NCBI GenBank assembly: GCA_963784195.1
Contig: CAWARA010000031.1
Span: 186,001-250,000, forward strand
DNA from: CAVQAH01 sp963784195
Lineage (GTDB): Bacteria; Acidobacteriota; Vicinamibacteria; Vicinamibacterales; 2-12-FULL-66-21
DNA length: 64,000 nt
Direction of reading: 5' to 3'
Positions 1 to 8,148 of the stretch are shown in pieces (position 1 is the first letter of the stretch; every line of letters starts with the position of its first letter). The position numbers and the translations under genes are program-made. Below the pieces are notes generated by a model. The model saw nothing but the letters and a program-made list of their open reading frames with translations, was not told where the DNA came from and made no database searches.

Positions 1-293
1 CGCGCGGCCAGCGTGGATGGCGGCGTGGCGCCGTGGTCGATGAACGACACCAGCATCGCTTCCATGAGGCTGCCGATCCCAGGTGACGGCACCTCGCCGA
101 TGAGGAGCAGATAGATCGCCTCGCCGAACGTCAGCCGGCCCATGATCTCGTCCAGCGGATAGCCGCGAACGAGGATCTTGTTCGGCTCGATACAGGTCAG
201 CGCCGTCCGCCAGCGCTCTTCGACGATCCGCTTCTGACTGCGCCGCTCAATGGTCGGCGACGCGTCCGTCCCGTCTGCGGCGGGAGGTTTCAT
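1..293 (-). CDS. Citryl-CoA lyase / citrate synthase-family protein (N-terminal part, cut by window edge)
   Basis: Read on the minus strand from the ATG at 293, the frame stays open to the window edge and encodes about 97 residues. It contains the stretches IEPNKILVRGYPLDEIMGRL, LTFGEAIYLLLIGEVPSP and FIDHGATPPS, which match the N-terminal part of the citrate synthase superfamily, closest in my recollection to bacterial citryl-CoA lyase-like proteins. Those cleave citryl-CoA to acetyl-CoA and oxaloacetate. The catalytic C-terminal half lies outside the window, so citrate or 2-methylcitrate synthase activity cannot be excluded. It runs in the same direction as upp upstream of it, 45 bp away. 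Confidence 0.72.
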   Translation of the reverse strand, partial: MKPPAADGTDASPTIERRSQKRIVEERWRTALTCIEPNKILVRGYPLDEIMGRLTFGEAIYLLLIGEVPSPGIGSLMEAMLVSFIDHGATPPSTLAA

Positions 294-338
294 GTGGAGC
301 TCCTTGGCCTGGATAGCCCACTGCTTTCCGCGATCCGA

Positions 339-959
339 CTACGTCCCGTAGAGCCTGTCCCCAAAATCGCCGAGTCCCGGAACGATGAACTTGTGCTCGT
401 TCAGACACTGATCGACGACCGGCGTATAGATGTGTACTTCCGGATGGTGCTTCTCTACGAGCTCGATCCCTTCCGGCGCGGCGACGATGCAGATCATCCG
501 GACGTCGCGGGCGCCGGCTTCGGTCAGCATGTCGAGTGCGGCGACTGCGCTGCCGCCTGTCGCCAGCATCGGATCGATCATCAGCACGTAACTGCCATCG
601 AGCCGCTTGGGCAGGCGCGAGTAGTAGCGTGATGCGACAGCGGTCAACTCGTCGCGCTGCAATCCGATGTGTCCCACGCGCGCCTTGGGAATCAGCTCCA
701 GGACGGCGTCGAGCATCCCCAGACCGGCCCTCAGGACCGGCACCACGACAACTTCACCGCTGATGCGGCGGCCGTCCGCAGGGCCGAGCGGCGTCAACAC
801 CTGCACGTCGGTGACCGGAATGTCGCGCGTCGCTTCGGCCGCCAGCAACAAGCTGATCCTGACAGCCATCCGCCGGAAAAGCTCCGGAGGAGTCGCGGAG
901 TCGCGCAACGTTGCCAGCGCATCGTGAACGAGCGGATGTGTCACGCGGTGTAGCGGCAC
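339..959 (-). CDS. upp: Uracil phosphoribosyltransferase
   Basis: A 206-residue cytosolic salvage enzyme that converts uracil and PRPP to UMP. The PRPP-binding loop MIDPMLATGGSAVAAL and the C-terminal uracil-binding segment YTPVVDQCLNEHKFIVPGLG, ending in GDFGDRLYGT, are diagnostic of Upp. The open frame continues upstream for 108 more codons, but that part only translates the heptamer repeat and the antisense of the next gene. The GTG at 959 gives the family's usual length (about 208 residues). It faces the amidohydrolase and hpt, so this end of the window groups nucleobase and nucleoside salvage genes. Confidence 0.93.
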   Translation of the reverse strand: MPLHRVTHPLVHDALATLRDSATPPELFRRMAVRISLLLAAEATRDIPVTDVQVLTPLGPADGRRISGEVVVVPVLRAGLGMLDAVLELIPKARVGHIGLQRDELTAVASRYYSRLPKRLDGSYVLMIDPMLATGGSAVAALDMLTEAGARDVRMICIVAAPEGIELVEKHHPEVHIYTPVVDQCLNEHKFIVPGLGDFGDRLYGT

Positions 960-991
960 GGGAACACTATACACAAAGGACGGCGTTAAAT

Positions 992-1043
992 GGGCGATGG
1001 GCGATGGGCGATGGGCGATGGGCGATGGGCGATGGGCGATGGG
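992..1043. repeat. Tandem heptamer array GGGCGAT x7
   Basis: Seven exact head-to-tail copies of GGGCGAT fill 992-1040, followed by GGG. The array sits between the divergent upp and amidohydrolase genes and is one of about a dozen period-7 arrays in the window. Its translation gives a meaningless GDGRWAM periodic peptide. Confidence 0.95.
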
Positions 1044-1098
1044 TACGGGCGGTGACGATGGCCGGGGGTGGAGAGAAACGCTGATAGAATTTCGGCCC

Positions 1099-2487
1099 AT
1101 GCTGTCGCGCGTGTGCGCGCTCCTCGTGCTGTCGGGCGCTCTGCTATCGGCCTGGCAGCCGGACCGGCGTCCGATCTCGCTCGTCGTGGCGGGCGGAGCG
1201 GTGGTCACGATGGACGCGTCGGGACGCATCCTCGATCCAGGCGCTGTCGCGATCGAGGGCCGCGACATCATCGCCGTAGACACGCCCGAAGCAATCGCCG
1301 CGCGTTACGCGCCAAAGGAGACGATCAACGCGTCCGGCCACGTCGTGCTCCCCGGCCTCATCAACACGCATACCCATGCGCCGATGGTGTTGTACCGCGG
1401 TCTCGCGGATGACCTGGCGCTCATGGAGTGGCTGCAGAAATACATTTTTCCCGCGGAGGCGAAGACGGTCAGCCCTGAATTCGTCAGGGCCGGCACGCGG
1501 CTCGCGGTTCTCGAGATGATCCAGTCCGGGACCACGGCGTACGCGGACATGTATTACTTCGAGGAAGAGATCGCGAAGGCGACGAAAGAAGCGGGCATCC
1601 GCGGCGTGCTCGGGCAGACGATCATCGAGTTTCCGGTGCCCGACGCCAAGACACCGACGGAAGGCATCGCGCGGGCGACCGAGTTCATCCGGCAGTGGAG
1701 TAATGACGAGCTGATCGTGCCGGCCATCGCGCCGCACTCGATGTACACGCTCGACACCGCCACGCTCAAGGCGATCAGGGCGGTTGCCGACCGGGAACGT
1801 GCGCCGGTCATAACACACCTCGCCGAAACGCGTGACGAGATCAAGATTGGCAGGGATCGCTACAAGCTGACGCCCACGCAGTTTCTCGAATCGATCGGAT
1901 TCTGGGGACCGCGGACCATCGCCGCGCATGGCGTGTGGCTGACGCCAGCCGACATTCGCGTGCTCGCCCGGCGGCACGTCGGCGTCGCGCACAATCCCGA
2001 GAGCAACATGAAGCTCGCCAGCGGCACGGCGCCGGTCCTCGAGCTGCGGAAAGCAGGTGTCGCGGTCGGGCTTGGGACCGACGGCGCGGCCAGCAACAAC
2101 GACCTCGACATGTTCGAGGCGATGCGATTGGCCGGGTTCCTTCACAAGCTGCAGGCCAATGACCCGCGCGCGCTGCCCGCGGCGGACGTGCTGAAGATGG
2201 CGACGATCGAGGGCGCCCGCGCGCTCGGCATGGAGCGCGAGATCGGATCGCTCGAGCCTGGAAAACGCGCGGACCTGATCGTCGTCTCGATGGCCAGCGC
2301 GCGCCAGACGCCCATGTATTCGCCAGTCTCTCACCTGGTCTACGTCACGCGCGGCGACGATGTGCGCACCACGATTGCGAACGGCAAGGTGCTGATGCGC
2401 GACAGGAAGATGCTGACGCTGAACGAGTCAGCCGTACTCGAGGAAGCCCGCGGCTGGGCGGTCAAGATCAGAGAGGCTGTTCGTTAG
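1099..2487 (+). CDS. Exported amidohydrolase, 5'-methylthioadenosine/S-adenosylhomocysteine deaminase-like
   Basis: A 462-residue member of the amidohydrolase superfamily, MtaD/SsnA/TrzN group, which hydrolytically deaminates adenosine-type nucleosides or related N-heterocycles. The metal-binding HxH is in LPGLINTHTHAPM. Further ligands or catalytic residues lie in AIAPHSMYTL, VITHLAET and GLGTDGAASNNDLDMF. The C-terminal SLEPGKRADLIVV is typical of the family's composite beta domain. The ATG at 1099 gives an N-terminus with a hydrophobic signal-like stretch (ALLVLSGALLSAW), suggesting export, which is unusual for a salvage deaminase. A longer in-frame start would only translate the heptamer repeat. 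It ends 7 bp before hpt, so the two are probably co-transcribed. The substrate is not certain. Confidence 0.82.
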   Translation: MLSRVCALLVLSGALLSAWQPDRRPISLVVAGGAVVTMDASGRILDPGAVAIEGRDIIAVDTPEAIAARYAPKETINASGHVVLPGLINTHTHAPMVLYRGLADDLALMEWLQKYIFPAEAKTVSPEFVRAGTRLAVLEMIQSGTTAYADMYYFEEEIAKATKEAGIRGVLGQTIIEFPVPDAKTPTEGIARATEFIRQWSNDELIVPAIAPHSMYTLDTATLKAIRAVADRERAPVITHLAETRDEIKIGRDRYKLTPTQFLESIGFWGPRTIAAHGVWLTPADIRVLARRHVGVAHNPESNMKLASGTAPVLELRKAGVAVGLGTDGAASNNDLDMFEAMRLAGFLHKLQANDPRALPAADVLKMATIEGARALGMEREIGSLEPGKRADLIVVSMASARQTPMYSPVSHLVYVTRGDDVRTTIANGKVLMRDRKMLTLNESAVLEEARGWAVKIREAVR

Positions 2488-2494
2488 GAGGAGA

Positions 2495-3011
2495 ATGGAG
2501 ACACTGATCACGGCTGACCAGATCCATCAGCGGGTCGGCGAGCTGGCCGACGAGATCGAGCGGGACTACCCGGCCGACGACGAGATTCATCTTGTCGGCG
2601 TGCTGAAAGGCGGGTTCGTGTTCATGGCCGATCTCGTCCGCGCCATGAGCGCGCGCGTGACGATGGACTTCATCGCGGTGTCGAGTTACGTCACAGAGCA
2701 CGAAATCGACGGGCGAGGTCCGGCTAGTCAAGGATCTCGACAGCGGCCTCGAGGGCCGGCACGTGATCATCGTCGAAGATATCGTCGATACCGGGCTGAC
2801 GCTGACGTACCTGCAGGATATCCTCAGAGCCAGGGCCCCACGCTCGCTCAAGACGGCCTGCCTGCTCAGCAAACCGTCACGGCGCAAGGTCGACGTGGTG
2901 GTGGAGTACATCGGGTTCACGATCGAGGACAGGTTCGTAGTCGGATACGGTCTCGACTACGCTGAGAAATACCGGAACCTTCGAGATATAGCGGTCCTGG
3001 ACGGGGAATGA
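2495..3011 (+). pseudogene. hpt: Hypoxanthine phosphoribosyltransferase, interrupted by one frameshift
   Basis: The first frame encodes METLITADQIHQRV to SSYVTEHEID, including the substrate-binding segment VGVLKGGFVFMADLV. The second frame continues with GEVRLVKDLDSGLEGRHVII, then VEDIVDTGLTLTYLQ (the PRPP-binding loop) and VGYGLDYAEKYRNLRDIAVL. Together they make a complete Hpt of about 171 residues, the normal length. The shift lies at the GGG run at 2711-2713 and is repaired by removing one G. All functional motifs are intact on either side, so I favour a sequence error over real decay. The gene is between the amidohydrolase and rpiB, and its stop overlaps the rpiB start (ATGA). Confidence 0.85.
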
Positions 3012-3655
3012 AGCGGTTCGACATCATCACGGAAGCCGATGCGCGGCAGCTCGACATCGGGTCGACGGTCGAGCTCACAGCCGGCGGGGTCGTGACGCCG
3101 CTCGCACGCGATACGCTCGCGGCGCGCCGGGTCACTGTGGCCAGCGCTGGTCTCGTGGACCAGCAGGCGGGAGCCGATCTGGTTCCGGCGGCTGACATTC
3201 GAAAGATCGCGATCGGAAGCGACCATACGGCGGTGGCGCTCAAAAACCGGCTGATGCAATACCTGCGCGGCCGCGGCATTGCCGTCAGCGATCTCGGTGC
3301 CAACAGCACAGATCCCGTTGACTATCCCGACGTCGCCGGGGCCGTGGCGTTTGCCGTGGCCCGCCGGGAAGCTGACGCCGGTATCGTATTGGACGGAGCG
3401 GGGATTGGTTCGGCAATCGCCGCGAACAAGGTTCGCGGTGTGCGCGCCGCGATGTGCCCGAACGAAACGATCGCGCGCTACTCGCGCGAGCACAACGGCG
3501 CCAACGTCCTGACGCTCGGATCGACCTTGATCGCCGGCGACGACGCAGCCATCCGCATCGTCGAAGTCTGGCTCTCGACGCCGATGCGCGAGCCGCGCTA
3601 CATCCGCCGGCTCGCAAAAATTCGCCGCCTCGAGGAGCGTGCGGCGCGTGAATGA
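3008..3655 (+). CDS. rpiB: RpiB-type sugar-phosphate isomerase with N-terminal extension
   Basis: 215 residues; the RpiB/LacAB isomerase domain begins near residue 66 (KIAIGSDHTAVALKNRL) and continues through DYPDVAGAVA, AANKVRGVRAAMC and EHNGANVLTLGSTL. RpiB interconverts ribose 5-phosphate and ribulose 5-phosphate. Typical RpiB is about 150 residues. The extra N-terminal 65 residues (DIITEADARQLDIGSTVELT, then VVTPLARDTL) resemble the N-terminal module of several bacterial microcompartment-associated proteins. In many RpiB proteins a catalytic Cys sits in a CGTGIG loop. Here the loop reads LDGAGIG, with Asp near residue 129. It overlaps hpt by 4 bp and precedes deoC, so a nucleoside or sugar-phosphate catabolic role is likely. 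Confidence 0.83.
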   Translation: MKRFDIITEADARQLDIGSTVELTAGGVVTPLARDTLAARRVTVASAGLVDQQAGADLVPAADIRKIAIGSDHTAVALKNRLMQYLRGRGIAVSDLGANSTDPVDYPDVAGAVAFAVARREADAGIVLDGAGIGSAIAANKVRGVRAAMCPNETIARYSREHNGANVLTLGSTLIAGDDAAIRIVEVWLSTPMREPRYIRRLAKIRRLEERAARE

Positions 3656-3663
3656 ATGGGTGT

Positions 3664-3764
3664 CGTGGATCGTTGCTCGTCGCTCGTGGCTCGAAGAGCC
3701 AATCGTGCACAAAGGGCTTTTCGAGCTACGAGCGACGAACCACGAACTACGGACGAGGACACGG
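3664..3764. repeat. Two-arm heptamer hairpin (GCTCGTC/GAGCTAC type)
   Basis: Left arm units such as GTTGCTC, GTCGCTC and GTGGCTC, and right arm units GAGCTAC, GAGCGAC, GAACCAC and GAACTAC, repeat every 7 bp. The two arms are roughly reverse complements, so the region can form an imperfect hairpin between rpiB and deoC. A closely similar element occurs at 24603-24688. Confidence 0.8.
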
Positions 3765-3786
3765 ACTGTGACAGCCTCCAGCAACC

Positions 3787-4665
3787 ATGTTGAATCCAGC
3801 TGATCTTCAACGGCTGATCGAGATCATCACCGAAGAGGTAGTGGCGGCGCAGAAGGGCAGCCCGTCCGGCCGCTGCGCGTGCCATTCGGTGCTGTACGAG
3901 TGCTGTCCGGATCGCCTGCGCGGGGTGCTCGAGGCGGGTGCCTCGCGAATCGGCCTGCACGCCGCGGGCGGAGCGCCAGACGGCGTGGCCGTCTTGATCG
4001 ACCATACGCTGTTGAAGCCGGATGCGTCGAAAGTCGACATCGAGAAACTGTGCCGCGAGGCGGCCGAATTCAAGTTTGCAACCGTTTGTGTGAATCCGGT
4101 TTGGGTCGCCTATTCCGCGGTGCGGCTCAGAGGGACCGGCGTCAAGGTGTGCTCGGTCGTTGGCTTTCCGCTTGGGGCGACGACGGCCGACGTCAAGCAC
4201 TACGAGACCCGGCGCGCCATCTATGACGGCGCCGCGGAGATCGACATGGTCATCAACGTCGGTGCCCTCAAGTCCGGCGATCTGCAGACGGTCGAGCGCG
4301 ACATCGAAGCGGTCGTCGAGCCCTGCCGGCAATGCGGGGTCGTGAGCAAGGTGATCATCGAGGCCGCGTTGCTGACCGACGAAGAGAAAATCACAGCCTG
4401 CACCCTCAGCAAGGCCGCCGGCGCGGATTTTGTGAAGACGTCGACGGGCTTCGGTCCGGGCGGCGCCACGGCGGCTGATGTCGCGTTGATGCGCCGGGTT
4501 GTCGGTGCCGAGATGGGCGTGAAAGCGGCGGGCGGCGTCCGCGATCTCGAAGGGCTGAAGGCGATGGTCGCCGCCGGTGCAACGCGAGTGGGAGCGAGCG
4601 CCGGCGTGCGCATCGTGCAGGAGTCCAAGGGACAGAAGACCGCCACCGCGGCCGCCGGCTATTGA
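3787..4665 (+). CDS. deoC: Deoxyribose-phosphate aldolase with microcompartment-type N-terminal extension
   Basis: 292 residues. The class I aldolase domain starts near residue 68 (VLIDHTLLKPDASKVDIEKL), with EIDMVINVGALKSGD, the Schiff-base Lys in ADFVKTSTGFGPGGAT (near residue 216) and a second conserved Lys in VKAAGGVRD. It cleaves 2-deoxyribose 5-phosphate to acetaldehyde and glyceraldehyde 3-phosphate. Typical DeoC is about 220 residues. The first 65 residues add an amphipathic helix (LQRLIEIITEEVVAAQ) and a Cys-rich segment (CACHS and ECCPDRLRGVL). Such short helices target enzymes into bacterial microcompartments, and RpiB and DeoC are signature enzymes of sugar-phosphate-utilising compartments. 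No shell gene is visible here, so encapsulation is inference. Confidence 0.9.
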   Translation: MLNPADLQRLIEIITEEVVAAQKGSPSGRCACHSVLYECCPDRLRGVLEAGASRIGLHAAGGAPDGVAVLIDHTLLKPDASKVDIEKLCREAAEFKFATVCVNPVWVAYSAVRLRGTGVKVCSVVGFPLGATTADVKHYETRRAIYDGAAEIDMVINVGALKSGDLQTVERDIEAVVEPCRQCGVVSKVIIEAALLTDEEKITACTLSKAAGADFVKTSTGFGPGGATAADVALMRRVVGAEMGVKAAGGVRDLEGLKAMVAAGATRVGASAGVRIVQESKGQKTATAAAGY

Positions 4666-4675
4666 TCGCGGGTCC

Positions 4676-5800
4676 TCACGGGGCCGGAGCCGGCTTGCTC
4701 TCTGCCGGTCTGGGCTGCAGTGCCGGATACGGTATCTGTAGACGCTCGCGGTCGAACGCCTGCCTGATTCGCTTCCGCAACTCCCGTCCGACGTCCCACT
4801 GCTTCATGGGAACGGTCTTGATCCGCAGTCGCAGGTGAACCGACCAGTCTGCGAACGAATCCACGCCGAGCACTTCGAGCGGTTCGAGGATGAACGGCCC
4901 GAACTGCGGGTCGACTTGCAAGTCTTTGCCGATACTGTTGAGCAACGCCGTGACCCGCTCGATATTCTCCCCATACGGGATCGCGAGGTCGATGACGTAG
5001 TAGGAAAAGTCCTTGCTGCGGTTCGCGAGCGTGTTGATCGCACCGTTCGGAAAGACGTGAACGGCGCCTTCGACGTCACGAACGACAATCGTGCGCAGGT
5101 TCAGTTCCTCGACGAGCCCGGACACGCCGTTGATCGTCGCGGAATCTCCGACGCGTACCTGGTCCTCGAGGATCACGAAGAAGCCGCTGATAATGTCGCG
5201 CACCAGGGTCTGGGCGCCGAAGCCGACGGCCAACCCGGCGATGCCGGCGCCGGTCAGCACAGGCGCGATGTCGAGCCGAAACTCCTTGAGGATCATCAGG
5301 ATCGCAATGCTGACGATGGTGGCGTTGGCGACCTTGTCGACGAGCGCGCCGAGCGTGCGGGCGCGCTTCGCCCGCTCGAGTGCATCGAGTCCCGTGCCCT
5401 GTGTCAACTCATGTTCAAAACGCCGGACGATGAGCGCCGTCACGCGAATCAGCGCGTAGGCGAACAGCACGATGAGCAAGACGCGAAGGCCCGAGGTGAA
5501 GCCCCACTCCGCCAGCGTGCGCAACGCCAGGCCGGTGGTCGGCTTGAGGCCTGCGACCTCGAATGCAGGAAAGAGCAGGAGGCCGGTCACCAGCAGGAAC
5601 ACCGCGGCGCCGACGATGCGAATCGGGCCGCGGACGAGCGGGCTGGTCACCGCCAGCGAATCGCCGAGAATGCCCGTAAGGATGGCCTTGACGACGCGGC
5701 GGGCGAGTCGGGAAATGATGAACGCGACGATCAGCGTCGGAAGCAACGCCAGGAGCACTGGCTGCCAGTTCGGATCGCCGTCGAACAATCGAGTCCACAT
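4676..5800 (-). CDS. MscS-family mechanosensitive channel
   Basis: About 374 residues. Several N-terminal membrane segments (VLLALLPTLIVAFIISRLA, IVGAAVFLLVTGLLLF, VLLIVLFAYALIRVTALIV) are followed by the pore and beta domain of MscS: LTGAGIAGLAVGFGAQTLVR, DIISGFFVILEDQVRVGD, VEELNLRTIVVRD, and VFPNGAINTLANRS. These channels gate ion efflux under membrane tension. The ATG at 5800 is taken; an in-frame GTG lies two codons upstream at 5806. The C-terminus is Pro/Ala-rich. Convergent with deoC (10 bp between stops). The heptamer array at 5812 lies directly upstream of its start, so its promoter must lie within or beyond the array. Confidence 0.9.
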   Translation of the reverse strand: MWTRLFDGDPNWQPVLLALLPTLIVAFIISRLARRVVKAILTGILGDSLAVTSPLVRGPIRIVGAAVFLLVTGLLLFPAFEVAGLKPTTGLALRTLAEWGFTSGLRVLLIVLFAYALIRVTALIVRRFEHELTQGTGLDALERAKRARTLGALVDKVANATIVSIAILMILKEFRLDIAPVLTGAGIAGLAVGFGAQTLVRDIISGFFVILEDQVRVGDSATINGVSGLVEELNLRTIVVRDVEGAVHVFPNGAINTLANRSKDFSYYVIDLAIPYGENIERVTALLNSIGKDLQVDPQFGPFILEPLEVLGVDSFADWSVHLRLRIKTVPMKQWDVGRELRKRIRQAFDRERLQIPYPALQPRPAESKPAPAP

Positions 5801-5811
5801 CTGCACACTTT

Positions 5812-5942
5812 AAATGGGCAATGGGCGATGGGCAATGGGCGATGGGCGATGGGCGATGGGCAATGGGCGATGGGCAAGGGGCAATGGGCGATGGGCGATG
5901 GCCGATGGCCGATTGCCGATCGCCCATCGCCCATCGCCCATT
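5812..5942. repeat. Long heptamer array GGGCRAT with inverted tail
   Basis: About fourteen units of GGGCGAT or GGGCAAT run from 5816, then change to GGCCGAT and GCCGATC and end in the reverse complement (CGCCCAT repeated). The 3' end can therefore pair with the array body. It fills the whole gap between the mscS start and the stop codon of the tryptophan dioxygenase, which lies inside its last units. Confidence 0.93.
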
Positions 5943-6678
5943 ACGCCTGCCCGCGCTCAGGGTCCATGCCGTGACCGTCGGCGCCGAGCTTCGAGCGGCT
6001 CGTGATCTCGTCGCGCACGGTCCACAGCTCCGGGAAGAACCTGATGTCGATCCGCTTGCCGAGGACCTCCACCGGCGTACCCTGTGTGCCGATAACGCCC
6101 CCGCCGATGATTCGCTCGACGACCTTCAGGTGATGGAATCGCCAGATGATCGTGCGCTCGTCCCACGTCATCATCTGCTCGGCGAGCTGATACAGCTCTT
6201 CGAGCTCGTAGCCGCGGTTGTAGACGTCGAGCAGTGACACCCGGCGGCGGGCCAGCAGATCTTTGAAGGCCGCGTCGAGCGTGGGCGAGATGCGGTGTAG
6301 CTGGCGGAAACCCGGCGAATCGAAACCGGCGCCATGACCCAGCGCCGTCCTGACGATCGCGTAGTCGTTGGGCGACATGTGCTCGAGCATGTGGAGGTGA
6401 TCGGTCACCAGGGACAATGCGTCATTCGATCGACGGATCAAGCGGACCGCCTGGGAGACGCGATCGTCCTCCACCAGACGGACCGCGTCCTCGAGCTCGA
6501 GGCAGGCGAGCTTCAGCCACAGTTCGGACGCCTGATGGACGGTCTGAAACAGATGTTCGTCGCGATGGACGACCTGCTCGGGCGTTTTCTGCAGCGACAG
6601 CAGTTCATCAGTGCGCAGATAGCGCTCGTAGTCGGTGTCGCCACGTCCAGGCAGGATGGGTTCGTTCAGGTTGCTCAT
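5941..6678 (-). CDS. kynA: Tryptophan 2,3-dioxygenase family protein
   Basis: 245 residues, somewhat shorter than typical bacterial enzymes. Family motifs are DYERYLRTDELLSLQ, FQTVHQASELWLK (with a conserved active-site His), WRFHHLKVVERIIG (candidate proximal haem His), GTQGTPVEVLGKR and FFPELWTVRDEI. The family uses haem and O2 to open the indole ring of tryptophan, giving N-formylkynurenine, the first step of the kynurenine pathway. No other kynurenine gene is in the window. It follows the NtrY-like kinase by about 50 bp and could be the last gene of that transcript. The stop codon is reached exactly at the heptamer array, so the C-terminus may have been trimmed or altered by it. Confidence 0.88.
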   Translation of the reverse strand: MSNLNEPILPGRGDTDYERYLRTDELLSLQKTPEQVVHRDEHLFQTVHQASELWLKLACLELEDAVRLVEDDRVSQAVRLIRRSNDALSLVTDHLHMLEHMSPNDYAIVRTALGHGAGFDSPGFRQLHRISPTLDAAFKDLLARRRVSLLDVYNRGYELEELYQLAEQMMTWDERTIIWRFHHLKVVERIIGGGVIGTQGTPVEVLGKRIDIRFFPELWTVRDEITSRSKLGADGHGMDPERGQA

Positions 6679-8113
6679 GGTGATATCGGCGAAGTCGAAA
6701 CGTTGTCGAGACAGCTCGTTGCCCGGTCAGGACACCAGGCTCTCGGGGGCGATCTGGGCCACGGCATGCAGGGGAATGCGCAGGCTCGCGACGGCAGCCC
6801 GTCTTGTCGGACCGATTCTCCAGCAGAAGGCTTCCGCCGTGCGCTTCGGCGATCTGACGGCTGAGAACGAGCCCGATGCCGGATCCCCCCGGTTTGGTGG
6901 TGAAGAATGGCACGAACAGGTTGCCGGTATTCGACAGGCCCGGACCGTCATCCTCCACCCACAGCTCCATCGTCGGCGGTGACGAACCGGGAATGCGCTG
7001 CCAGCCGACACGAACGCCGCCGCCCGTCTCGCGGACCGCATCGACCGCATTGCGAATCAGGTTGATCAGCAACTGTTCGAGCTGATCGCCATCACCCTGG
7101 ATGGTGAGACGCGGCCCTGGCGACACCTGAATGTGATGCGCCTTTTCCAGAGTGACGACCCTATCGACGAATGCCGACACGTCGAGCGGTACAAGCTTCG
7201 GCGGCGGAAGCTTGGCCAGTCGTGCATACGCACTCATGAAACGGCTCAGCGACTCCGACCGTGACGCGATGACGTTGAGCCCGCGCTGGACGTCGTCACG
7301 CCAGTCAGCCGGCGGCGGCTCGCGTTCGACGATCGTCGAGAGGCTGCCGGCGATCGATTTGATCGGGGCGAGCGAGTTGTTCATCTCGTGCCCGATAACG
7401 CGGATCAAGCGCTGCCAGGCCTGACGTTCTTCTTCCCGCAACGGCTGGCTCAGGTCCGACAGCACCAGCAGCTCGTGCGGCCGGCCTCCCTGCCGGAACT
7501 GACTCCGGCGCACTTCCCAGCGGCCCACACCGCCCGGAAAGGCCGTGTTGATGACGCGGGGCGCTTCGTCGGTCAAATAGTCCATCAGGTCCAGTTGCTC
7601 GGCGTGTCGGCCGAGCAGCCGTTCGCTCGGCTGTCCGAGCAGCCTCGCGCCGGCCCGGTTGATGAACTTGAGGTCATGCTCTTCGTCGAAGGTGAAGACC
7701 GCGACGTCGATCTCCGCCATCACCTTGCGAAGGAGCGTGGTCGCCTCGAGGGCATCCAGCCGTTGATGCCGCAGGGTCTCGACGAGGGCATTCACCTCGA
7801 TCATGACCTCGCCGAGCGGATCGCCGCCGCGAGCGCCTCGCGCGCGGATGGAAAAATCCCCCTCGCCGAGGGCAGCCAGCAGGTTCGAGAGTGTCTGGAG
7901 AGGCAGCACGACGCGCTCGCGCAGCGCGAAAGCGAAGCCCAGGCAGAACGTGATGATGACGACCGTGAGCGTCCACTGGACCTTCGGGGTGTAGTCGCCG
8001 GTCCAGAGGAAGATGAGCGAGATCAGCGCGCCAGGCAAAGCTGACGCCAGGGCCATCAGCAGGATGCGCCGATCGTGGCTCAGGCGTGACTCGCGGGGGT
8101 GGGCAGGGCCCAT
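6608..8113 (-). CDS. NtrY-like membrane sensor histidine kinase (C-terminus frameshifted)
   Basis: Two N-terminal membrane segments (LMALASALPGALISLIFLW, VVIITFCLGFAFAL), then HAMP-like (GEGDFSIRARG), PAS (DEEHDLKFINRAGARLLG), HisKA with the phospho-acceptor in RVIGHEMNNSLAPIKSIAG, and HATPase with LLINLIRNAVDAV, VEDDGPGLS and PGGSGIGLVLSRQI. As read, the frame makes 501 residues, but the last 40 or so are unlike the family and run into kynA. Removing one base near 6794 would restore an ending LRIPLHAVAQIAPESLVS with a stop at 6727 (about 461 residues). It lies 35 bp after the sigma-54 activator, its probable partner. The ligand sensed is unknown. Confidence 0.87.
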   Translation of the reverse strand: MGPAHPRESRLSHDRRILLMALASALPGALISLIFLWTGDYTPKVQWTLTVVIITFCLGFAFALRERVVLPLQTLSNLLAALGEGDFSIRARGARGGDPLGEVMIEVNALVETLRHQRLDALEATTLLRKVMAEIDVAVFTFDEEHDLKFINRAGARLLGQPSERLLGRHAEQLDLMDYLTDEAPRVINTAFPGGVGRWEVRRSQFRQGGRPHELLVLSDLSQPLREEERQAWQRLIRVIGHEMNNSLAPIKSIAGSLSTIVEREPPPADWRDDVQRGLNVIASRSESLSRFMSAYARLAKLPPPKLVPLDVSAFVDRVVTLEKAHHIQVSPGPRLTIQGDGDQLEQLLINLIRNAVDAVRETGGGVRVGWQRIPGSSPPTMELWVEDDGPGLSNTGNLFVPFFTTKPGGSGIGLVLSRQIAEAHGGSLLLENRSDKTGCRREPAHSPACRGPDRPREPGVLTGQRAVSTTFRLRRYHHEQPERTHPAWTWRHRLRALSAH

Positions 8114-8148
8114 CTACCTCATTTTAATCCCGGAGCTTGCGGGCTTTT

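Noticed and set aside
992..1043. CRISPR-like array
   Set aside because: Units are 7 bp and contiguous with no spacers, and there are no cas genes in the window.
997..1098. Upstream in-frame start of the amidohydrolase giving a GDGRWAM periodic N-terminus
   Set aside because: The extra residues only translate the GGGCGAT tandem repeat; the ATG at 1099 gives a normal signal-like N-terminus.
5814..6237. Several reading frames through the heptamer array that look like repetitive proteins
   Set aside because: Any frame through a period-7 array free of stops appears open; there is no ribosome-binding site or family match.
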